A DNA stretch of 64,000 nucleotides from Trileptium ribeirensis (lineage: Eukaryota; Nematoda; Enoplea; Enoplida; Thoracostomopsidae). Where the stretch lies: contig JASANE010019328.1 of assembly GCA_030248225.1 (NCBI GenBank), positions 29,154-93,153 of the forward strand, read 5' to 3'. Below are positions 36,801-48,400 of this stretch, piece after piece; the first letter of the stretch is position 1; every line of letters starts with the position of its first letter. Made by a program: the position numbers and the translations under genes. Under the pieces are notes generated by a model. That model ran no database searches. It was not told where the DNA came from and worked only from the letters and a program-made list of their open reading frames with translations.

Positions 36801-39407
36801 TCTTGGTGCGACCCGTCGGATTGATATTGGAAGCATATTAGTTAGTGCATTTGTTGCGGAAATACATATTATATCGACTTTAGGACTGTAATCGGATGTT
36901 GATTTTATTTGTATTCCATAGAAAAAATTCGGATTTTATGGACTACATGCGTCAATTTTTAACAAAAGTTTTAATACTTAAGTACCTGAAATTCAGCTTT
37001 GCAATCCGCATGTCAATCTAGTATTGTATCATATTTGCGCGCAATATTACATCGATAGTTTGCAGTGCTTCATGTCTACGCTAATGTTATACTGACAATT
37101 TTTGCAGAAAGCTAACAGGCAAATTTTTTTTCACTCAATGACACCTTGTGTTAACAAAGCGCTAAGTGACAAATCCATATAATTTTCTGATTTGTCCATG
37201 CTGAGTGTTAAACCTGAATCAATCAATCAATCAATACTTGTTCAAGGTGTACAGCAACATTTACCTTTGTAAATAGGAGATATAATGTTCCAAACGAATC
37301 AATGCCTCAACCGTAAATATACATGTATGTACTACCTAATTTTTTTACTAGTTTAAATTAATTGATGCTTTCGATAGCTTTATTGTATAAATGTTACGTT
37401 TGTATTTAGGCGGGGCGTCAGCTCTATTGTTATCGCATATTTGTCATATGTGTGTCTCGGTTTGTTACTGCTGTATTGAACTATATATAACGACATATAA
37501 TAGAACTACATATAAACAGCTAAATTTCAATTAAAATTACGTTTCTTATTACAAATAGTTGATGCTGCTTTACTGGTTGTGTTGAAACTGAAAGCTGAGC
37601 GTGATGTTTTTTACATGCAGTTTATCAATGTTTATTTACGTATGGGATGTTGCAGTAGTTATGTTGCTTTGCGTGTTGTCGCACAATGTCAGCAAGGTGT
37701 ATAATTCGCCAAGTAATAATTGTAGCAGGGAATATCTGCGTTATATGTTTACCTGTCATATCCTAGTTTACACTCGACAGTTAGTGTTAAAAACAGGTTT
37801 ATTATCAAATTGTTATGAGCCGGTTTAGTTGACAACCGCAACTGTATTCTTGTATACAATATATTGTATATTCACATAGAGATTAACGAAATTTGCTAAT
37901 ATTCGTGGTCGTGATAACTGGGATTTCGGAGACTCCGGCCATCCATGAGCAGCACACTCTCGGGCCACCATGTATTTGCTCCTGTGGGCAGAGTGCATAT
38001 TTAGCTGATTTCGTTTGAAAAAATATGTTTTACAGTTACAAAACTTATCCAAAAATGTAGCTGCCATCACTAATTTTGCGTCAGAAAATATATAAATTTA
38101 AAATATACCATGGACTGTTACGGCACTGTCTTTCCGACACGAGAACTTGTTATTTATATATACAATCTCTATTTATATTTATCTGAACGTCTATTGGACA
38201 TTAATTCATAGTAGTATGGACGAATGCATCAACAAATTACCATCTCAACTCTAATAGTCATTCACATTCATTGTTACTTAGCCTGAGGCTCATCCTAAAT
38301 TGCTTGGTATGTTTATAAGTGATGACAGTCTTGGCCGTAAAAATACTCAATTTAAATCACAATGCATATGATTAACATTATTATGGTATGTTAATATTTG
38401 GCAAAACAGCACAGTGTTCGCTTGTCATGCTACATTGGAACAAATTTCACAAAAACTGTAATTCATAATACGCACTTAGCCAAATTAGGGAGAGCAAACT
38501 AAATTCAAAGGGCACAGGCCAATTCAAGTGGGTGCAAAATTCTGTTATACTTAAATAGTTTTCTATCAAATGAAATTAATACTGCCATTGCAAAATTAAA
38601 AAAATCAGGAAAAATATTTGTATAAAACAATATAATAATGAAAGAAACTGATAACCAGAATAACAAATTTAATTCTATATTATCAGTGATGGCCCTTGTT
38701 TACGAAGAAAAGGCCACTCCACAGTTTAAGAATATGAGATTGACATTTTCAATTGTTGTATCAGCAGAGCGAATAAAAAGTCAGTGGCGCGTGTTCCCCC
38801 CACCCCCCCCCCCGCCCTGACACCCCATGGTTACATGTCTGCTTCGTAAATTTACGAATAATTTAATTTCTGTTGGATGAAAAATATCTAAACTGTAACC
38901 AGAAAGACTACACGATGGAATTTGAAGAAGGAATTGCGAGACTTAATAGCAACTCAAAGCGATCCGCACTAAAAATAAAGTGATCTAGGCGCAAAGATAT
39001 GTTGCTTCGCAAACATTTGAAATTAAAAATCAAAACACAAAAGGCAGCTACCGCGGAGCACTTACTCACACGAGTCTCCCCGTGGCGACTATAAACTGCT
39101 TGTAAGCGATTTATTCAAATAGTTAAACATAGCAGGAAAACCCCGATATATTGAAACGTTCGAAAAGATTGAAAGGCCAATGTTGGCAAAAATGAATGCA
39201 ACTGTTTACCTAACGGTGATAACAAATCCAATTTAATATTTCGAATTTTAGTGTAATGTCAATTATTACGTGTAACTTGGCCATGTTACGAGTTGAAAGT
39301 TTTCTTTTATCTATTGTAAGGCATTTGGGCTTATGTTCGAACAAAAGGAATAAGAATTTGAGAATGATTAAAATAAAATATTTAGAGCATAGTCTAAATC
39401 ATAGGTA
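33871..39407. other. Intergenic stretch between the glycosyltransferase and a solo LTR
   Basis: AT-rich with no convincing gene. Noted inside: an (ATCA)n run at about 37218-37236; a GC-richer minus-strand ORF at 37825-38070 with a C2H2-finger-like but imperfect FCNCKTYFFKRNQLNMHSAH; and a poly-C tract (listed separately). Confidence 0.35.
38796..38817. repeat. Poly-C tract
   Basis: 22 bases, all C except one A and one G. The minus strand is thus an almost pure G run that could form a G-quadruplex and is prone to length change or assembly error. Confidence 0.8.
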
Positions 39408-39758
39408 TGTGGCGGCCAGGTGTAGCAGCACTCTGGGTGTTCTACGACGGCCCCTCACATACTCAACGACGACCCCTAACCCCAGCCATGGGCGACGCTC
39501 GGCAGGATCCATACCAGTTACTTCCGAGCTGATGTGGTCTTGGGTTATTGGAGGATTCAAAACAGGCTCACTGGCAGAAGTGCTGTTCGCCGCTGATTGA
39601 ATGATTATTGATACGTGTCATTATTCATATTCGCTGTAACATTCCTATTGGACAATCAAATATAGGTGTACTGTACATGTTCTGTATATAAGTGGTTCCT
39701 TTCTGTTAGTAAATCACTCGTCTCATTTTATGTCGTATTGTTACGCCGACATGCTACA
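39408..39758 (+). mobile_element. Solo LTR, 351 bp, with 4-bp target-site duplication
   Basis: Begins TGTGGCGGCC and ends GCTACA (TG...CA ends), flanked by GGTA at 39404-39407 and 39759-39762. A TATA-like CTGTATATAAGTGG lies near 39683, followed about 60 bases on by the presumed R/U5 end. No retroelement coding sequence adjoins it, so it is best read as a solo LTR left by recombination. Its sequence does not match the LTR starts of the gypsy element at 11-16 kb. The 114-codon ORF overlapping it is explained by its GC-rich U3. Confidence 0.65.
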
Positions 39759-40319
39759 GGTATCTCTGTCCCTTTTGCTCAGCGTGGCTGTAGAGGGTCT
39801 CGGCGGTTTTGGCGGACTGAGGTAAAGAGTGAAAGAGTGGGATGGCCAGGAGTAACCAAGAAGTTCCCTCCGATTAAACAAATTTTTCTTATAATTAATA
39901 GGGAGTAGGCTAAAACTTTCCCCGGCTCCTCATAATTCTACTGATTTTGCCTGATCTGAAATTTTTGTTATTTTGTTAACATTGCCAAAATCCCTGGGGG
40001 CGTGGATTAAAATGGGGGCTTAGGGGTTCGAACCTTATTAGGTTATCTCCTGCTCAGTGTGAACACGCGTGGATCTAATCCTATTGCGAACGACTAAAAC
40101 GCAAACCTCAGACCAATGGGTCACTGACGTAACTTTCCTTGACGAATGTTACTAAAAGTATTAAAACCTTATGTGCATTTAAATTTAATGCACAGCGTAA
40201 TGATGTGCATTGTTTGGCATACAATAGATATGATAAAGTGCTACGTAAATCAGAATCCACCACTACACTTTTGTAAACCTTATTATACTAGTGAAGCTCG
40301 CTTGCGAGCCAGAATTCGA
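39759..40319. other. Unassigned sequence next to the solo LTR
   Basis: The first ~80 bases are GC-richer (CTCGGCGGTTTTGGCGGACT); the rest is ordinary. No gene recognised. Confidence 0.3.
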
Positions 40320-41215
40320 GTGGTGAGAACAATCCCCCGAAGTCTGTTGTAGAAAGCACACACAAACAAAGCCTACACACAGTAGGTACGCAGGTGCAGC
40401 ATTATATAAACCGTGAGTGATGAGTCATAGTTACGCCCGCCTCTTTTGATAGCCAACGTATGCAGTAGACAAAAAATCATACAACGAGTACAAACACAAT
40501 CAACTAACAATTCAATAATTCAATAAAACCCTAAATTGACCGTGAAAAGAACGCTAAAGAATTCTAACCGACACTTGAGAAAAATCTCATTTATCATACC
40601 AAGTATGAAGCAGAAGTGTGAAAAATATTTGCCACACAATATTTTTGAAACTCGCAATCAGCTTGTTGGCCCAGAAAACCCCATATCCGACACCAAAACC
40701 AACAATAAGCACACATATAGGTGCATTTCCCACGACTTTTCACCAAATATGAAATTTGGCGCCAACTATAAGCCTATAAACTCCAGATTGGGAAGTTATT
40801 GAAAAACTTGTTATATATCACTGGAAAGCCCTGATAAGGCTACATGGAATAGGTTTATTAGTTTGCGGATACCTCGTGTACTTATTGAGAAAAGTCGCAA
40901 AAACTGAAGGGGGTGCCCGAAAAATGGGCCAAAATGACGTCATTTTGCCCCATAACTTATCCCACGGGAAAAAACTCAAAAATCGGGCTCCGTCAGAACA
41001 CCTAAACCGACCATTGCGGTTCGAATGAGCTTTATTGTATCAAAATCCGCCCAACCGTTATCGAGATCCAGGTGCGACAGGCACACAGACAGGACCTCCT
41101 CAACCCTCCCTCCTGAGGCAAAATTGAAAATTCTCGTTCCACTCGTTCGCTTCGCTCGCGAGTGGAATGGCCTCGCTTCGCTCTCTCATTCCACTCGAAT
41201 TCAATAAACAACTTC
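40320..41215. repeat. Probable dispersed repeat with palindromes
   Basis: This stretch has a GC-richer, repeat-like character. It includes the 16-bp perfect palindrome AAAATGACGTCATTTT (40931-40946), a segment ATCCGCCCAACCGTTATCGA of a kind often seen in dispersed animal repeats, and an inverted CTCGCGAGTGGAAT / ATTCCACTCG pair near 41150-41200. No transposase was found. The class is unknown and the boundaries are guesses. Confidence 0.3.
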
Positions 41216-42486
41216 ATTGCAATAAGTAACGCTATGGAGTGCGAAAGGGTAGTTATTAATTTATCGGGTGAACTGATGGCAAGGTCTAAAACAAAAATTG
41301 GTTCCATACCTAATTTGTATTACAAAAATTAATAATAAGCTATCTTAATTCATCATTGGGTTTATTATGAATGCTATGTTACTGAATTGCAATTTGTTGT
41401 GTTTCCTAGTGCAGAGTAATTGGTAAGTTACATATGTACAACATACAGTTACAGAAAAACCGAGAACAATGTGACAGCCTAACTGCTATGACTAAAAGCA
41501 TACAAAAATTAGTAATGGCCATTCCGAGTTTTTTTGGATCATCACCGTTTTAATACCGTTGACTAGAGCGCAAGAAAAGGCTGGCAAAAGACACACAAGG
41601 TACTTTTTTCCGCGAAAAAAGTATCATGCCTCCAAATTTCGGCATAATAGGGAAAGTTTACAGTTACCACTTGCAAAATGGCCTGTAGATCCTAAACGAG
41701 TCATCGAGGTTCTACGTTTACGAGCATTAATATTACTTACAATCTTTGTGTTGCTATAAAAGCACCGGAATTTCGCTGTTACCCATCTGTTGCTGTTTCT
41801 CTAAAAATGAAATCAATTTCATGAAAACAAATCCTCAGAAATCAGATCAGATATTTTACCAGACCAGTCTTCTTACAGTAATAATCCGTAAGCTTATCGC
41901 TGTGATTATAATACAAATACTGCATTAAATTGCAATTTCATAAATGATTTATTTAAAGTTCCCATACAAGACAAAACATACAGCTAAAATTTATACCGAT
42001 CTTTAACTAACCATTGCAATTTATTGATATCACATTACTATGACATTAGGCACTTTAGATTATATAAGATTTTATAATAAGCTCAAGCTACATAAAACCT
42101 GGTCATCACATGTATAATATTTGGACCTGTCAGTAGTAACTAATTCTGTAATATCTAATTTAGTAATTTAGATATCAATGCACTGACATTAAGCAACTAT
42201 CTGGATTCTTGCTACGAGCAAACGCAATTCATTGACTTACTAATTGGGCCGGACTATTGGATCATATTATAGTAACATTGTTCCAAAAGCACCTGACACA
42301 ATAAAAGCAGAAAAATTATTTATAATTTTATAGTTGATGGGTTTAAGACAAATGTAATGAATTAACATTTAAATATAGCATAAAAAATAGATATAAAACG
42401 CAAACAGATATATGTAAATTATAACTCAATATAATTTCAAAACAATCGTGAATATTCATCCCATGTTTTCTTGATTACCGTCAGCA
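41216..42486. other. Intergenic stretch 3' of the oxidase gene
   Basis: AT-rich, no gene recognised. It should contain the 3' UTR and poly(A) site of the minus-strand oxidase gene just below 42487; no clear AATAAA was spotted close to the stop. Confidence 0.35.
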
Positions 42487-45400
42487 CTAAAGTTTAGATG
42501 AGGTTTGCGGCGGGGAAATGTTTGTAGTAAAATTTGGGACGTAGTTCGGATCAGTGATTGCAGGCCTGTCTAGTGTAAACTTGGAAATGTCGTGCTTTGT
42601 TGTGCCCGTAATTGCCATTTCGCTAAGTATACGTCCGAAAAGTGAAGCAAACCTGAAAGTAAAAAAAACAAAATTGGAACACAAAACTCGATGTCGTCAA
42701 TATTAGACTGATCCGTTACTTTTGTATATTTCCTTTATCTATGATTTTATTGGAGAGTAAGAATGTTGTATTACAAGAATTGGCTAAAATTCTGTTTTCT
42801 CACATATATCCTTGCATTACCCAGCACATACCATGCGATCTTAAACTATTCAGTTAAGTTATTTTGCATGCTGTTGATCAGTCTAGCTGAACGTGTCTTT
42901 CTGACATTATTTACAAAACATTAACAAGGCGTTAGAAACGTGTATTATATATTATAATAATGTTTGTTTTCAGCTACACTGCGTTGTCTATAATACTATA
43001 AACATGCCGTCTCGCAGTAACATTGTGTATTTTAATATCCAAGAGCATACAATCTTCAATACAAATAAGGCCATTGATCATGTAGACGAAGACGAGGTTC
43101 GTGCTTCGTAGAGCACAAATTGACCGTAACATCATGTCAGCCGCAACGTAGCGAAATCAAGGTGAAGTATGACCTTCATCAATACCTGAGGAATACCACA
43201 TATTTGCTCAGGGTTTAGTCCTATGTCTTACCTATGACCTTCACCGACTCATTGAAGTGTATTAAAAAACTAAGTTTGTTCGGAATACAAAGATGGACTC
43301 ACTTGAACGCGTGGCCTGCGCCACAGCAAACAATGACATCTTCGTTCCCCGAACGGCGCAAGTTGTCGATTACAAACGTTCGGTCGCGAGTCATTGTATA
43401 CAGACAAGTTTTTGTTTCCATTATTCGTCCTACGGCCTATAAAAATATACAATCTTTCTCCAAAACAAGTTATACATTAAAATTTATTGCACAATTCAAT
43501 ATCACAATTTAATGCTGCGAGTAATAGTTGTATTACAGGCACTCGTGCGTTCCAAGATTTGTATGCGCGGTTTGACGAGTTCGATAGCAAGTTTGAACGA
43601 GTTATTGTACGTCCAAATCTTTGAATGCACAGCTGTATATGCTACCAGTTACTTGGCACAAGATGTGCTGTGTGTTGCGTTCAATGATTTATGAGCACAG
43701 CTTCAAGTGTATAGACAATGTTAAAATAATTGCAATTGCAGTTTTCAAGCAACAGCTATGATCGTAAGAAGACACCCGTTGCAATGAAGTCACGTTACAG
43801 GACATAACATATAATTATAAAATTTACAGCGTGGAAAAGGCGTGACGAAAATATGTACATCATTTGTTATAAGAACATTAGTGAGTTCTTTAGTAGAAGC
43901 ACAGCGGAATATCATCGTTGTTTCATTCTAGATAAAGATACGGTAAAGTAATTGGCGAACAAGTGGCTTGAAATTTCCAAAATAAAGAACATACATCAGC
44001 AAAATTCAGAATATACATTAGCAAAGCCAAAAAATTATGAGAACTGAAATTAAATACTTAGTTGAAATTTTAGTCAGTCTATGTGGATTAGCGCAATAAA
44101 TTATTATTTTAGTGCAGCTTGCACAGAGAGTGGAATGCAGTCACTGTACATTGTGGCAAAATTTAAAAAAAGCTGCTACAGCGACTGTGTCACTTTAATA
44201 AAAAACTGCTACAGAAACTGTTTCATTTTTGGAAACACGAGCTACAGGGACTGTGTCACTTTAATAAAAAACTGCTACAGAAACTGTTTCATTTTTGGAA
44301 ACACGAGCTACAGGGACTGTGTCACTTTTAGAAAAACTGCTACAGAACATGTGTCACCTTTGAAAATGTTTTGAAAAAATACTGCAGAAGCTGTGTCACT
44401 TTTAGAAAAATTGCCAAACAAGCTCATTACTTTTCAGAAAAACTGATGTATGAATGCCGCCGCTTTTTTCAAACTTTTGAAAATATATGGGTCTATATTC
44501 AGGGCAGTGGTCACAAGACATACGTATATAAGTGTTTTTAGAATGGCAATTGCGTTAGAGTCGAATTTTGGACATGTATATAACCATACTCTTAACATTT
44601 TTGCAATATGATACATCGGTGTAATCCTTGTTTCACATGTCTATTTAGTTGGTATGGGAGTAAGCTGGTATTTTCTTGGTATAATTTGTATTCCAATCTC
44701 AAACGCATCTATTTGAATTAACCGAAGAAAATTAGTTAATCCTAACTAAAAATTGACAGAATTGATTTCACACTTTTGATACGAATAACTATGCATATGC
44801 TATGCAGTGTATATTGTATTCTACAGCTACTGTCAATTTTAAAATGACATTTGTGCAGTATGTTGTAAATGATGGGTATGTTGTTCTTCTGAATGTATCT
44901 GTGACAAGATGTATGTTTTTGTACCCATGAGACTCCCACTGACCTATGAATGATTTGGTTGTTTTCAGTACAATGTTATAATCTGTTGCACCTTATGAAT
45001 ATAAAGGTTTTCGACGATGCTGAAACTGATTGAGTAATTTATTTGAACATATCTGTAACTGTTGTATCGTTTTGGAACGTTAATGCGACCTATGGGACTC
45101 CCACGTGAGCCATGAGTGATTTGATTGTTTAGATTCTTATTTTATAAATTTTTGCATCTGTGAATATAAAGTTTTTGAGAATGATGAAAATCATGGCGTG
45201 ATTTATTTGAACGTGTCTGTATCTTTTGTATCTGTATTTGTTGATTTAATCCAGTATCACAAGATTGCACAAAAAGACAATCAAAACTTATGAAAATACA
45301 AAATACTACGCAGCAACAAGGACGCTTTATAACACGAACTATTCATATAACACTGGTAAGAACTAGAAGACGCCGAAACGTACAAATGTACCCTTTTTTG

Positions 45401-48400
45401 AATGATACTGTATCTCCTGAAGATCTCTCTTACGCTATGAATGATTTGTTGGTTTCAATCTAATATTACCATTTGTTGCATCTGTGATTACAAACCTTTC
45501 AAGGTTGACGAAAGCTATGAAGTAATTAATTTGGATGTATCTGTGACTATAAAGTCGCTTTCCCGCAGTATACGGCGCGCTGCGCACTTGTGTGGGTTGA
45601 CACACCTTCTAGTTTTTTGACTTTGTGGGGAATCTTATACAATGTAATAGTCTGTCAAAATTCTTGTAATATTCCTAGATAAACCTGTATCCTTGAAGAT
45701 AAGAGAAAACGCAGGCGGTCATGTTCATTTTTGAGCTATGAAACCGATTTACAAGACATAGACAAGCTGTGTTACACATATAAAAGTGACGCAATTGGTG
45801 CGGCAGTTTTTATTAAAAGTGACACAGTATATGTAGCAGGTTTTAAATAATAGCAATATCGTTTCTGTGACATAATTTTTTCTAAAACTGACATCGTTTG
45901 TATAACAGTTTTCCTAAAAGTGACACAGCTTCTGCGGCAGTTTTGTGTAGCACATTTTATGGATGCGTGTAGCAGTATTTCTAAAAGTGACATAGTTTCT
46001 GTCGCATCTTTTAAAACCTTTGCCACAACGCGCAGTAGATGCGCGTGACTCTCTGTGAAAGCTGCATAATTTTTGTGGAAGAGTGATTGTATTCTTTTAA
46101 TATAAAAAATTGAAAGTTGAATTTATAAATTTTACATCAAAATTGTTGAGAAACGTTTCAATTTGTGACATCGATATTTTAACAACTATAAGTTACTATA
46201 ACTACTAACTATTTAATATTTACTACTAACTATTAACTATTTCTTGTACAGCACAAATATGAACAAATTCCAAAACAATGGAGCAGTTTTTCTAAACGTA
46301 CACTGTGGATCGATAAGTATACATAAATCAACGTTAATATAATACGTCTCGATAATATACCCGTGGGATGTATTTTTTCAAGAAATCCGTTACAGTTTGC
46401 TCGCGCACAGGATCGGGAACAAAATTTCGATTGTCTCCGGATACTGCATTACCACCAGCATCTACACCGACTTTAAATCCTCCAATACTATGAATTGGAA
46501 GAGTATAAATATTCAAATTGTTACTTGCATATAGTAAAACCGGACACCTGAAACATATAAAGACTCATGACTTAGCCCTCAAAGTGACACATATGAAATC
46601 TACAGAATCATTTAAAACCAGAGGGTAATTAAGACATTATATCACACAACAAGCGCTTCAATCGCCCTGTGAAACACGGTGAACGAGAAAATGTCCTGCA
46701 CAAATTCAGAAATTCAGACAAATCAATGCGTTCAGCAGATAATTTAGTACCAGTAATCCGTAACGAGCCCTTAACGAAGAGCGTGACACTCTTGTAGCAC
46801 TATGCTATATATGTTGCATTATTATGCTGCCGATTTCTGGGTCGTTGGTCCCACTATTATATTGTGAAAAAATTCCTACTTATGCTTTACCCCCGTCTTT
46901 CCAAATACCGCGCTAACAATTTCATGGGCGTAAACACCGAGGGGGACAGCGGGACACGTCCCCTCAAAAATATGGAAAGTTGGTTAGTCATGTATGTAGA
47001 CATAGAAACATGTCTCTGGGACGGACATGTAGGTCGACCATCAAAAATTTTCCAAGTTTATCAAGCATGTATATACTGATGGTTACCAGCATGCCCATAA
47101 CCGTATAACTGCTGTAGGATGGTACCTTATCCCAACCTTCCCCCTCTCTCCCCCAGATTTCTTTCCGATCGTACTGCGCCCATCCTCAGATTTTTTCTAC
47201 GGTACACCAGACGGTCTGTATCAGATTTCTTGTGTTTCCACTCTTGCCCAACTTTTGTACTTCCTTTTCGAATTCTGTCCCGTCTCGCCAAACATTTGTA
47301 CCAAATTGTCACAATAAACGGTTCGTAATGAAAAAATTTAGTACAAGTGTTGAAGGCGCGTAGAGCAAAGGTTGGAAAGGTAGGAAAAACTTTTTTTTGA
47401 AGACAGGGGCAAGCGAAAGTTAGAGAGAGACTATATGAACCACGTGAAAGTATAATCAAGACTAATGACATAAAAATTAATGCTTATTCCACAACGTATA
47501 TAACATAGCGTGATATTAGTGTAACACAGTCTTTCAAGCATCTATCAACGACAAGCTGTAGAACTATTTCAACTAGGAATTTGTTTATATTTATTATATA
47601 AACATTGTATATACATTTATAAAACAAACACTGAGCGGTTATTTTATCAGTAAAATGCAAACGGAATTGCAACAATGTATTCTTTTATTATCTTCGAAGT
47701 TTTAAGAAAGAATTAAGAATTTACTATCCGATTTTAGATTTAGTGAACAAGTATGGATTACGGGCACACGCCATTAAAAATATTCGAATATTTATGACCT
47801 TAAAATATCGTATATCAATAATGTAATCGTTTAAATTGAATAAATAACGATATACTACGTTCGTCGTTCTAAGATATGTACTATGAAATACAAAATTATC
47901 ATAAAACGTGGACTTATTTGTTTTTATAAATTAGCAGGAACGTCTTGATCAGAAGCACCATGTTTTATGTAAAAAAACTGTTAAATACTTTCCAAGCTCC
48001 AGTCAGGCACTGTTAGTACTTGTTGTTTCAGTTTCATTAGACATATAGAGCTACAACTATTGTTACTTACTTGTCTTTTGTGAAGAATTTCGGATATTTT
48101 GTGGCAAAAAATGAAACGTTTTCTTGCGTCACTTTAACCGGAATATGACAACCAACAGTTGATAGCACGTCGTTCAGCCACGCTCCTGCAGTAATTATGA
48201 CTTTTCTGCATTGATACTGACCGTTGGATGTATGAACCTATAAAAAGCTATATATACTCGTAAAGGCAAACAGTAATGTCGGGCGCTAGCAATTTACAGT
48301 AAAATCTAGTTCGAATGGGACCTTGTTCTGGAATTTAAAATTTAATGTAACGCGAAACACAGCGAAAGCAAACGAACCAGTAGATCTTCAGGTCCCCGAT

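Noticed and set aside
39256..39600. 114-codon plus-strand ORF
   Set aside because: It runs from AT-rich flank into the solo LTR across its boundary, so it cannot be a conserved gene.
40010..40060. GGGTTCGAACC considered as a tRNA T-arm
   Set aside because: No acceptor stem, D-arm or anticodon arm can be drawn around it.
43003..43110. 35-codon plus-strand ORF with coding-like acidic tail (VDEDEVRAS)
   Set aside because: It is short, antisense in oxidase intron 9, and matches no family I can name.
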